Positions 20,533 through 31,197 of a stretch of DNA of 64,000 nucleotides are shown piece by piece. Numbering within the stretch: position 1 is the stretch's first letter; each line of letters begins with the position of its first letter. Source of the stretch: Asterias amurensis (Eukaryota; Echinodermata; Asteroidea; Forcipulatida; Asteriidae); contig NC_092648.1 of NCBI RefSeq assembly GCF_032118995.1, positions 23,402,059 through 23,466,058 of the forward strand, read 5' to 3'. A program made the translations under genes and the position numbers. A model generated the notes under the pieces. The model made no database searches. It saw nothing but the letters and a program-made list of their open reading frames with translations, and was not told the origin of the DNA.

Positions 20533-23500
20533 CTAGGATATTGGCGGTAATGAAATCCCAACGCTAGGTTTACAGCCAATGAGGGTGTTACTGCTGGAGT
20601 TACCACTATGGACGGGACAATCACGTGGTTCAAACGTCTCGTCCAAGCACAGTCGAATCTCTGACAGATACTGTAGAGAGCCCTTTTTCTTCTGTAGACA
20701 CAGGAACAAGTTAGCATATAATTACAAATAATTGAACTGTAGAATTAAGAACTATATGGTTCTCCCCACCGAATAAACACACATATCATATACACTGCAA
20801 AAATGTTAAATAATGAACAATACTTTCAAAATACTTTGAGATCTCACAGAAAAAAAATCATTTGACAAGGGTGTCGTAAAGGATATCCGAGCTTCTCTCC
20901 CTCCAAATAAAACCATCCTTATATTAAACACTTGTGTAGGTTTCCAAATCGGTCCGAGCATCAATCTTGAAAAATAGCTCTACCACTTCTCAGCAATTGA
21001 CCTTATGCACATGACGTCATTTCAGTACGGCGCCCCCCGCATTGAGGTCAAAAGGAGGTTGTTCATTGGCCAATCTATGTGCGTTTCGATTGTTTCGTCA
21101 CCGTTTGACCTCAAAGATGGCGGCTGGATGAAGTCAATTCATAAGGTCTATAGGACCACCCCAAAACATGTATGCTTATTACCTACCCGATTTTAATCAC
21201 CTTCAGAACACCCCGGTTCATTAGTACATAATTAATATCAGAGCGATCTAAGAAGCTAAGCGGTTTGAATTTCGATTTTTAAATTAGCATTTTTAAATAT
21301 AGAGCCAACATACACTAAAGAAGTATTATGTATTATGTCTCAAACAAAGCATGGTGTTTCTGTGACACACTTCCCTACCGTACCGCACCGCACAACGTGA
21401 AAAACAAAATACCGCTTATAGATAACTAACCAAAGCCAACAGAGGGGGCTAACACTTGTACCCAATGTGATGTTTAAAAACAAATTTTTTAGAGGGTGGC
21501 CCAAAGTTGGTGTATAGCAACGGTGCCTACTTTAAACGAACGGTGATTTTTGTTTAATGGGTAGCTTAATAGCCACAGCTAACCGGCTTACCGGTAATTA
21601 GTATAGTTTGGACACTTACCGGCAAAAAGAAGCAACTGAGATTAGGGATGGCGCCTGTAGCATTTTGGACAGCCTGTTGGATGTCAGTCAGTTTGTATCT
21701 GGTTGACAACGATGGGACAATACCAGCATCACTTAAAATGCTAAATAAAGAGATTGTCGACAAATTAAAAAAAGAAAAAGAAAAAGAAATCAATAAAAGA
21801 TTAAAAACAACAACAATAAATCCAATTGAAGTTGGGATTTAACATTTATATAACACATTTTAGGACCTACTTGTCAATGTCGAACTTTTGTCTGAGGTCC
21901 ATGGTCTTACTGAAGTAGTTATGCTCGCCGTACAAGGCTGGTAGATTGGCACAGCATGTGCCGTGTGCGCCCCATTCATGACACCTTGGGAAGTATACAG
22001 AACAAGACAATATGAACAACAGAATATTTTTCAACTCAACGGCACAAAATAAACTGTGAAAGCAACATTTATTGCTTTGCAACATCAGCCAAAACATGGA
22101 CGGCCACGTAAAGTACATTGTAAAGTACACGTGAAAACCGAATTACGCAGAAGAATATGTTCTTAAAATAGGGCTCTTGTTTCACACCAACCCTGTTATG
22201 GCAATCCAGAGATATCAAGTCAGTGAAGTTTCTTGTAAAACCAATAACTCATTATAATATAATAAGTTGGTCTTTTATTCATTCTTAGTTCGTAGTTTGT
22301 AAATTTATTTAGAAGGCTTTAGTTTTGTCATCCAGACGGCAACGAGTGAAGTACATATGGATGTCTATCGAGAGCACATTCAATGAATTTGTGCAACAGT
22401 GTTGTTTTTCTTCTGTCGTTTTATTCTTTTGCAACTTCAATGAAAAACTGAGTCATCAATTTTACACACTTGTTATTATATGCATGTTGTGGGATACACC
22501 GAATGGTTTTTGACAAAGCTTTGGTACACCTTTGCAAAGGTGTCAAATGCCTTGAATTATGTAGCATTTTGTAGTTTTGTGATTAGTAGCAGTGTCCCAT
22601 GAGCAGCTGGTGAATTTATGAAGTCATTGAATTTGTTAGTAAAACTGCTCAAGTTTATCAATAATATTGCAAGGTTCGTTATTAATTGTGTACCCGAGTG
22701 TATAGCTTTGCAAGTTACTGACTGTCCAATAACCCAGGTCAAAATTCCAGTTGAACCTAGTTAACTGGGGTCAACTGGTTCAACTGGATAGTGACCAAAC
22801 TCGTCCATTTTCCGTATTAACCAACTGGTTTGGACTAGGTTTAACTGTGTTCAACAAGTTTGAAATTATAAATCAGTTGGTTTCTGTCATTGGCCTCCAT
22901 TAATGGAGATCAATGGTTTCTGTCCATTGTCCATATTAAACCAACTGGTTTTAACTGTGTTTAACTAGTTTATCAACTGGTTTTCAATTAAATCCAGTTA
23001 AACCCAGTTTAACTAGGTTCAACTGGAATTTTGAACTGGGAAATCATATGAAAGGGAAACAAAATCCTCATTGCAGTATGGTGCTGCTCTTTTGTGTTTA
23101 AATTATCATCATCAAAGGAGATGGGTTTCTTTCATGAACAAGAGCAAAACCATCATTAAAACAGAAAAATAATAGCAGAACAAAAACATACTCATTTAAT
23201 CATTCAGTTTTCGGTATTGATCTTCGAACCTTGGTTTTATGTACATTGTAACTAATACACACGGGAACTTCCTTGTACGATTTGCCTGACCAATCAAACG
23301 TGTAGAGCAAAGAGGAAGAGAATTGAATATTACTTTTGCGGTCGACCAATTTCTTCAAAAAGCACAGTGAACTTATTATGCAAAATGTTTGTATTATTAT
23401 TGTAGGCCTACAGGTTAATCTCATTTCTAGAAGGGATGTCATGGTTATTGTTAGAAGAGTGGGGACAGTAGAATAAATGAATACACAAAGAACAATGCTG

Positions 23501-26500
23501 TCCTCAAATTGAAATCCTTTGTATTTTTGTGTTCTAACATTGTTTGGTCGTACATAAATGTCAGTGTCCTAAAATCACTAATAATCTATGCGAGAAAGTT
23601 AAGTTGGGGGGACGAAGGAAAACCCAAACATTGACACCAAAAATGTTAAGGGTCTGTATGCGTTTGGTATTGACTATGGGAATATTAATGGCAATATAAA
23701 CTTAATAGTAAGAAATACAGCAGCTTTGATGTTATAATGCATTTTGAGAAACTTTTCACTTCGAAATACTGTGGTTATTGAAAAAATATATCACTTCTTT
23801 ATCCCTCAAAAATTTAAATCTGAGAAGCGTTATGACAGTAACGTTTCTAATATTGTGTACTTCAATTGCAGATTATTCTTCAAGTTCCTGCGTAGACATA
23901 AACGCTCCAGAGTTTTGGCAACAATTTCAACTATAGGATTGAAGAAACAAGCAGTGGGTTCATTACCAAACGAATACAATCCCTTTAAATATCGTACAGT
24001 GTTGATTATTATAATTTCTGATGAGGTGACGACCTCTCATGTTGTTTTACTGTACACTCAATGTTGCTGTTTGAAAGGGTGTTTTAGTTGAGCTCTTCTT
24101 ATTGTGAGAGTCAAATTAGGGCCCTTTTCGAAACCACGGCTTCGGCTCAGGCTAGATAGGCCCCCCCCCGCAATTGTTTCGACAATTATTGCGCGTGCTT
24201 TGCGTATGCGACTATAAGGCATCATTCATCGAGAGAACGGAGCCTGAAGCCGAATCCTTAGTTTCAGGATTTGAGCTTTGTGAAGTTTGTCTCCAGTTCA
24301 TCGTATGGATAGCAAGGAATGTTATTGTTGGTTGTGATTTCTGCACAGAATTGTATGGGCCTGACGAACCAGCTAAATCTGATGATGAATCCACAGTTGA
24401 TCATTTCAGCCAATAACCATAGACTTCGGTCGCCAAAAGTGTTAGTTTGAAACCGGTTATAACAACGGTTTCAAAATACTGCATCGAGGATGAGAGTGTG
24501 GATTTTTTTTTTTTTTTTTTTTTTCTTGAAATCGGCTGCTCGTCATTTCCCGAACGTCACGGGCGACTTTCACTGGCAGTATGATGTTAATATTTGATGT
24601 ATTGTAAATCACACGTAAGACTTACCAAAATGAGCCGAGAGCACCACCGACAAACAAATTCGGCCAGGACTGGTTCATTTCTGGGACAAGATCCTTTTTT
24701 TTAAAGACACAAATAAATCAAACAATAGTCACAATGCAAAGTATTGATATTCCTCCCATAATCCCTGCAACATTCAGTCAATATGAGCACATTAGAACGT
24801 GTTACTACTGAACGGTTTAACAGATTTATTTGTAATTGACCACAAAATGTTTTAACATTTTTAGAAGACTTTCCCCCGCAATTTTGTGGTTTTTTTTCTT
24901 CTCAAAGGTCAAGAGGATTGACATTAACCCCAAACACATTGAACTTAGAAGTTCATTTTTGCAAGGTTTAAGGTTCATTTAATTTACCACAGTATCAACA
25001 AATAAAATTCATTCTCACTCATGAGTGACCACTTTAAAGAATACAACACAGTAAAGATATGTCAAGATGAAAATAAATACGATACCGCAGAGGGATCCAT
25101 TTTAGAAGCATAGCTGTAGACAATGGTCCCTAAAGACAAGCATTTGCATTGAGACACAGTTCTAATTACACTCAGGTGAACCAAAAGGTCAATGGACAAT
25201 ATTATTTGAAATAGCAAAAGTTGTCAAATTAAAGTACGGTTGGGTTTTGAAAACTAGACGATTTGGATAGCTACTCTTCCCTTTACACGTATTTTAGTTA
25301 GGATTGTTATCTGTAGTTAAGCGTTTCCTGAACAACAGACGCGTTGAGTTTTGTTCCTTATTCGTTCTCACACATTAACATTTAAAGGCCTAATGCATAT
25401 ATTTATTTGGCTTTGAAAAATTGAAATTGTACTTAATACAAATTTGCTGTGGGTAATTTTTTTGTCAAGAATATTTTATTTCATAATAATAACAAAACAG
25501 TCTTCGTTTGAGTTGTGTTTTCGTTTTTTGCACAGACTTTATTCATCCATGCCCAGACGGTCTTATGCTCCCCACCCCCCCCCCCCCACAAATAAGTATT
25601 GTGGCAAGTATGACGGCTCCTTCTGAAGTAAAGTAGTTATTAAGAAAGAAGTGTTTTCGCACACTCAAATATTAAAAGACTTCAGATCTGAAGCCTTTTA
25701 TATGGCATCTGAAAGCACAACAATAATTATTGTGCAACGGGTGTATTTCTTGCATTATTCTCTTACAACTTCAGATTTTCACTGATGTGTTTTATTTCAT
25801 GCGTATGTTGTACTGGTCTTGACAATTATTTACCAAAGATGTGTCCATATTGCCTTATATTCTCCCTGATATCATTTACGTAACAAGAGTGGCGTGTTGA
25901 CGAGACAGTTGTTTTTATGAAGGGGGACGAGGCGGTTGTTTTTATGATCGGGTTCACTTTTTAAAAACTGGTTTTAAGCGAAGGTTTGTTAAAGGCAGTG
26001 GACACTATTGGTAATCACTCAAAATAATTATTAGCATAAAACCTTACCTGGTAACGAGTAATGGGGAGAGGTTGATGGTATAAAACATTGTGAGAAATGA
26101 CTTCCTCTGAAGTGCCATAGTTTTCGAGAGAGAAGTAATTTTCCACGAATTTGATTTCGAGACCTCACGTTTAGAACTTGAGGTCTCGAAATCAACTATC
26201 TAAACGCACACAACTTCGTGTATGACAAGGGTATTTTTTCTTTCATTATTATCTCGAAAGTTCGATGACCGATTGAGCTCAAATTTTCACAGGTTTGTTA
26301 TTTTATGCATATGTTGAGATACACCAACTGTGAAGGCTAGTCTTTGACAACTACAAATAGTGTCCACTGTCTTTAATGCGTTCTTACATCGATCACGCCC
26401 ATGGTGAACGTCCACGAGTTGTTACAGCACTGCGGGCTCAGTGTGCCTGTCTTTGTTGGCCTGTGGAATTACAATTAATAAAAAATGAAAGTTAAATTAT

Positions 26501-29375
26501 ACCCAAAAAGATTGAAAATGGTTATATTATTTGATTTCCTGATCATCAAAAATCTTGATTGATAAGTGTGTTGATTGTAAACACCAATGCTGCATTTCGG
26601 ATTATGCAAAATCAAATTTCATATATTGGTTGTTATTACGATATTTAATTTTAAAAACACCTTCGGTGAAAATGTGTTTTTGTTTGCTGTCGTATCCTAA
26701 AGGACCGTCCCGTTGTGAGAGTCACGAAGTTATATCGATTTAAAGACAGTGTACACTATTGGTAATTGTCAAAAATCTTGATTGATAAGTGTGTTGATTG
26801 TAAACACCAATGCTGCATTTCGGATTATGCAAAATCAAATTTCATATATTGGTTGTTATTACGATATTTAATTTTAAAAACACCTTCGGTGAAAATGTGT
26901 TTTTGTTTGCTGTCGTATCCTAAAGGACCGTCCCGTTGTGAGAGTCACGAAGTTATATCGATTTAAAGGCACTATTGGTAATTGTCAAAGACTAGTCTTC
27001 ACAGTTGGTGTTTCTCAACATATGCAAAAGAAAAAAAAAAAAAAATTTGAAAATTTGAGCTCAATCGGTGGTCGAAGTTGCGAGATAATAACGAGGGAAA
27101 AAACACCCTTGTCATACGAAGTTGTGTGCTTTCTGATGCTTGATTTCGAGACCTCAAATTCTAAACTTGAGGTCTCGAAATCAAATTCGTTGAAAATTAC
27201 TTCTTTCTCGAAAACTATGTCACTTCAGAGGGAGCTGTTTCTCACAATGTTTTATACAATCAACCTCTCCCCATTACTCGTAATCAAGAAAGGTTTTATG
27301 ATGATAATTATTTCGAGTTACCAAGAGTGTCAACTGCCTTTAATATAATTGGAATCCAATGCTTACCATGTTCCATGAATGGTCCAGTTACGAATGTTAC
27401 TCGGAATGATGCATTTTTTCGTTTTGTGATGGTGGGGGCGATCGTAACCACCAGTCTGTATTAAAAGCAGGAAAATACAATAATTATGAAATATGTATGT
27501 TTTGGTCGTCAAATTTTTCAAAGGTACTAAAGAACTAACTTGTATACGGAGAGATTGGATGAAGTTTGAGCCCTTCGCTTATAAATGGTTTGGAAATTTG
27601 CAACAACAAAATAAAGACAACATTATAAAGCAAAGAAGTTCATGCATTGCATTGCATCGCTGGGCTAGCTGCTTAAAGCCTTGACGAAAGGCTATAATAT
27701 TGATGAAACCAGTGACTACTCCATAAAAGTTCTATTACCGTATGTAGAAGTTACATAAACATTGTCAAATTTAATATAATCATAAGACGAACTTAACATG
27801 GCAGTCAGGTTGGCTCAGTGGTTTCTGTCTCGGCATTTTACCTCAGTGAACCCTGGTTTTAGCCCGAACCAGAGACACGCATAATTATAGATTGCGTTTT
27901 TTAGTCCCTATGATTGCGTGGGTTTTCTAAAACTGCGTCTTCATTGGTCCTATTTAAAAAAAGTTGGTGTGATGTTTCCATAGGATGCTTTGCCTGCCGA
28001 CTATATAATTCAGATTCAGATTCAGAACATTAGGACCACTTGCCAATGGGTACCTTTGTAGAATTTTCTTAGAAAAATAGACATCAGCTTAAAACAGTTA
28101 TTCCAACCAATTCAACTTGCATTTTGTGGCTGTGATTCATTGTCACACTCCAGGACACAGTTTTTGTTTCGCACTTCATAATATCAACGATGTTATTGTA
28201 AACTGCTTGTGATGTATTCATTTCAAACAATATTCTTTACACCGATCACTGTGTACTCAGTACTTTCCCGACTCTGTGAACAAAAACACAGGAATTTTTA
28301 CTACACTCTGATGGGATAGTGAGCCCACGACCTTTTCAGCTAAGAGCAGTGTCTTACCAACTAGACCACTGAGGTTGCCCACAGTAGAGGTGGTTTGAAT
28401 CCTTTAATTTCAAACAAGTAAACTATTTGCTAAATTGATTTTCTTACATAGTTGAACTGGAGACACACGCTTTGAGGCCACTGTACAACAAATTGAAGAT
28501 AATCCCAATCGTGTGACACAGAATGGCTCTTAACACATTTATCTCTGGAATAAAAAAAAATAAATAAACTTCCTAGCAAAATGACAATTTAAAGCAAAAC
28601 AATATTAGGCCTACCCTCACATTAGTTTTGAGGCTCCGTATTGTGAGGAATCAACCATAATGACATTGGTGAATATGTTGTTGTAAGTAAGAAAGTTCAT
28701 GCAGTATTTATGTTACTTGGGCCGGCCTCACGGTTGTCGAAAGGGAAAGTGTGCCTTAGGTTTGTGGACCGTTTGATTAATAAAGATACAGAAAGAAAAA
28801 CAAAACGTGAAAGTTGTATTTCAAGTGGCCGCGTCTTTTAGATCTCGCCGAAATTACAGAGCGGTTATGTCCACGCCTGAAAAATAATCAATTGTTATAT
28901 TCTACATAATCTTAGAAAATGTCACACCCGAACCAAAATAATTGATAAAATAAGAAGACCGCCAGTTGCAGTTCAGTTGGAAGAGTGTCGGCACATTTAA
29001 ACCGGATATCACCTGGTTCAAACCCTGCTCTAGTTAATGCCTTACTAGAAGATACACAATTATATGATTTTCCATCACCGCACTTCAAAGTGGAGGATTT
29101 TGATGCCTATTATTGAAATCTGTACCTTTAACAAAGTAATATTTTAATGCCATTCACTTTAAAAAGTTACAAACCTTTTTTTGCTTTTCCTTGTTTTAAT
29201 TTCTGCCATAAAACAATGTCTTTTTTGTAAAGTATTTTAACTAACATTTAAAAACATTTACTTTTAAGTGGATTAAAAGGGGCACTTACGGTAGGCATGT
29301 CCATTCGCCCAAGATTCCTTCACAAGCGAACATCAGCACGAAAATACAAGCAAACTTGACATAGTGTGCACACAT
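20533..29375 (-). CDS. RNASET2: Ribonuclease T2, secreted acid endoribonuclease
   Basis: Eight exons give 807 nt (268 aa): 29290-29375, 28448-28544, 27367-27455, 26388-26460, 24626-24693, 21871-21984, 21620-21740, 20533-20691 (stop TAG). Phases agree throughout. RNase T2 cuts single-stranded RNA through a 2',3'-cyclic phosphate and works in lysosomes or is secreted. The ATG opens a hydrophobic signal peptide (about residues 6-22, VKFACIFVLMFAC). CAS motif I is WTIHGTWP with catalytic His88; most family members have Leu where Thr90 stands. CAS motif II is CHEWGAHGTCC with His140, Glu141 and His145. The downstream block GIVPSLSTRYKLTDIQQAV and the Cys-containing C-terminal exon (LSEIRLCLDE) follow the human layout (256 aa). 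The gene is head to head with HYLS1. A short element ends 11 bp from the exon 4 donor, and a 223-bp tandem duplication lies in intron 3. AATAAA follows 47 nt after the stop. Confidence 0.93.
22325..22560. repeat. Degenerate family I fragment in RNase T2 intron 5
   Basis: Decayed matches such as TTCTTTTGCAACTTC, TTATATGCATGTTGTGGGAT and GGATACACC follow the family I order. The ends are lost. Confidence 0.4.
22735..23041. repeat. Inverted-repeat element packed with AACTGG/CCAGTT motifs
   Basis: Terminal arms of about 36 bp (AAAATTCCAGTTGAACC at the left, GGTTCAACTGGAATTTT at the right) enclose many AACTGG and CCAGTT hexamers in both directions. It lies in RNase T2 intron 5. Confidence 0.75.
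24118..24255. repeat. Second copy of the GGCCCTTTTCGAA inverted-repeat family
   Basis: It starts GGGCCCTTTTCGAAACCACG and ends around GAGCCTGAAGCCGAATCC, matching the outer element at 724-1030 but without the inserted fold-back. Confidence 0.5.
24700..25988. other. RNase T2 intron 4, left part
   Basis: AT-rich, no exon recognised. It holds an 11-base C run (about 25566) and a decayed family I piece at about 25610-25860 (GACGGCTCCTTCTGAAGTA, then TTTTATTTCATGCGTATG). Confidence 0.45.
25989..26376. repeat. TTAA-ended short element, family I, next to RNase T2 exon 4
   Basis: Full-length copy with both ends and the TTTCGAGACCTCA central hairpin. Its right end is 11 bp from the exon 4 donor (exon edge at 26388), so it occupies the start of intron 4. 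Confidence 0.88.
26546..26991. repeat. 223-bp tandem duplication in RNase T2 intron 3
   Basis: Two nearly identical units (26546-26768, 26769-26991) start TCAAAAATCTTGATTGATAA. Both end in the left end of a family I element; only the second continues into a full copy. The near identity suggests a recent event. The short open frames in both units are chance. Confidence 0.9.
26962..27343. repeat. TTAA-ended short element, family I, RNase T2 intron 3
   Basis: Copy with the left end shortened to TTAAAGGCACTATTGG, the central hairpin TTCGAGACCTCAAATTC and a complete right end. It ends about 24 bp before the edge of exon 3. Confidence 0.85.
27793..27880 (+). repeat. tRNA-like SINE fragment
   Basis: TTGGCTCAGTGGTT resembles a polymerase III A box, and GGTTTTAGCCC a decayed B box about 45 nt later. 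It lies in RNase T2 intron 2. Confidence 0.35.
28316..28385 (-). repeat. tRNA-derived SINE head
   Basis: The minus strand reads CAGTGGTCTAGTTGGTAAG (A-box-like) and then GGTCGTGGGCTCA (B-box-like). This is the 5' part of a tRNA-derived SINE, in RNase T2 intron 2. Confidence 0.5.
28955..29110 (+). repeat. tRNA-like SINE fragment
   Basis: CAGTTGGAAGAGTG (A-box-like) is followed about 40 nt later by GGTTCAAACCC, a good B box. It lies in RNase T2 intron 1. It is not a full tRNA gene because the arms do not pair. Confidence 0.45.
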
Positions 29376-29739
29376 TTTCCAAACAGACGGACTTCTCGAC
29401 AACGATGAGGAACAGTTGTATGCGTCAAGCGCCAATCTATCTCAGGACAACAGGATTCGTTGTGTCACGGGTGTCTATTATAATTATCCGTTTCGATGTA
29501 TAGGCCTCCTTCTATTTTAGACTTGCGGATCCCCAGTCAGGTTGCTTTCGGATTAATGTTTTTACGGTCAAATTCAGACGCATGCTGCTGGCGTATAAAT
29601 AATTGATGAAACTGATTGCAGTTGATCAGTACAAGCCAATCATCGCCTGGTGATACATGTGTATACTGTGAAGTAGTTCCCGGTTCGGGTTCGTGTCCCA
29701 ATGCCCCGCCCACATAAACAATCGTTTATAAAAAATAAT

Positions 29740-29822
29740 CACAAAACGCAAATCGAGAGAAAAATTAAAATAGCGCCCTCTCGCAAAACGCAAGCCCAGA
29801 GAAAAATATAAACAGCGCCCTC
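29740..29822. repeat. 41-bp direct duplication near the HYLS1/RNase T2 start region
   Basis: Two adjoining copies (29740-29780, 29782-29822) share the layout CAAAACGCAA, then GAGAAAAAT, then GCGCCCTC. They differ at several positions, so the duplication is not very recent. Confidence 0.7.
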
Positions 29823-30556
29823 AGTAGTTAGATTCCAGTGTCAGGAAGTTTGAAATACTACTGTATGTGTGTGTGTGGTTTTGTGGCATTTGCGTGCTGC
29901 ACGACGGCCAATCACATACAACAACTTGCAAGTAAGTTCCATAATTACACAGCAAGTTACATGCATGTTATTCACCTTTCGTGTGAAACTTACCGATATT
30001 GAACCTATAGGGCCTACTCTTCTTGAAGATAACCCGGATAATCTTCTTGAGTTTTCTAAAAAGCATCACGACGCGTTTGGGGGAAAATCAAATGATTGTT
30101 GAGAGTCAGACTCAGACTAGTAGTAGTACGTAACTAGTAGTACGTAGTAGTAGAGTAGTCAGTAGAGTGAACTTTATTTTATTAAAAAAATATTTCAATT
30201 TAAAAAATGAACTTGACGTTAATTTGACATCACAATTCACAACCATCCTTTCGTAGCAATATTTGCAAATGAGTTGAACCAGTGTGGTTGTGAACCCCCC
30301 CTGCGAATATTCGTTGCGAATATTGTAACGTCAACATTCTCGCTCCTCATTCGCAGGAAGTATAATTGAAACTGGGCTTAACATGGGGCGTACTATTTTT
30401 TTTGAAATTTTGTCAACCAGGCTAGGGCATTGCATGTACTCCTTTTTTTTTAAATTGTTGCTGTTAGTGTTATCGGGGCACTATATATACTGATTTTTTT
30501 CCAGGCACGACCGTACCATTAATCACGTTAATGACAAAATATAGAAAAAAAGGAGA

Positions 30557-30695
30557 AGAGTGCCCCAGTTGGTGTAGGTTGCGATAACGTAACCCTCCTT
30601 CGCTGTCGGGAGGAGGGTTACTTTATCGCAACTACAGTTTCCGGCCGTCTAGTCTGGTCGGGATTGTTGGGGCACCCTTACTCCTAGAACTGAGG
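30557..30695. repeat. Fold-back element with a 19-20 bp hairpin
   Basis: The outer arms are GTGCCCCA and its complement near 30560 and 30678. The inner arms at 30581-30600 and 30611-30629 (GCGATAACGTAACCCTCCTT and its near complement) enclose a loop of about 10 nt. It lies in the presumed first HYLS1 intron. Confidence 0.65.
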
Positions 30696-30880
30696 TTCAT
30701 TTCACTATCGCCTCCACAAACCTCTGGATGTTTATAGGTCATCAAATCTTACAACACAAACTTTTTGTTTTGTAATTCCATTTTTGTTTATTTTTTAAAA
30801 TCAAATCTTGCCAAAACTAGGCTCTATCTATACTGTTCTTTGAACTCTCATTGAGCCTGTTCGGGGTTCAGAAATGCTAG

Positions 30881-30984
30881 ACCCAGTAAACTGGGGTGCC
30901 GTGCTCCTTTTTAATTTTTTTATTTTGTTGATATCGGTTGTACTGGAAAATTACAAAATTTATGGCGCCCCAGTTACTGGATCT
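30881..30984. repeat. Short inverted-repeat element
   Basis: Arms of about 20 bp (ACCCAGTAAACTGGGGTGCC at 30881-30900 and its near complement at 30964-30984) enclose about 63 bp of T/A-rich sequence. Confidence 0.6.
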
Positions 30985-31197
30985 ACAGAAAATCCACTCA
31001 GCAAACTCAAGTTTGTTAACAAAGTTTTAAATTCTTACCGTTGAATTCAGATCCCATCCAAGCTGTTCTATACTACTGTACGTACTGCATGTATGCGCAG
31101 AGCAGCGATCCGTGATTTGTGTACCTAAATGCCCACTAAAAAACTACTGCGCCTTTGTTGTGACGGAGTTCTAATTGCTATTTCTTTCCTTGCAGCA

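Larger units (their letters stand above)
29376..31197. promoter_or_regulatory. Head-to-head promoter region of RNase T2 and HYLS1
   Basis: The two start codons are 1.8 kb apart and diverge. A donor-like GTAAGT at about 29933 after a possible 5' exon (about 29830-29932) would splice to the HYLS1 acceptor at 31195; this is inferred. A CCAAT box lies at about 29635. Just upstream of the supposed HYLS1 exon is a 41-bp direct duplication (29740-29780 and 29782-29822), each copy ending in GCGCCCTC. The stretch 30110-30165 is a TAG-rich microsatellite. Two small hairpin elements follow (30557-30695 and 30881-30984). No other coding sequence was seen. Confidence 0.4.

Noticed and set aside
26555-26966. 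Two near-identical 62-66 aa frames
   Set aside because: They come from the 223-bp intronic duplication and begin at TTG; no support as a gene.
28955-29110. Possible tRNA gene
   Set aside because: A- and B-box-like motifs are present, but acceptor and anticodon arms do not pair; treated as SINE.
29869-30102. 77-aa plus-strand frame upstream of HYLS1 as a coding exon
   Set aside because: It crosses a good donor-like site and cannot be joined in frame to the HYLS1 start exon, which has its own ATG.
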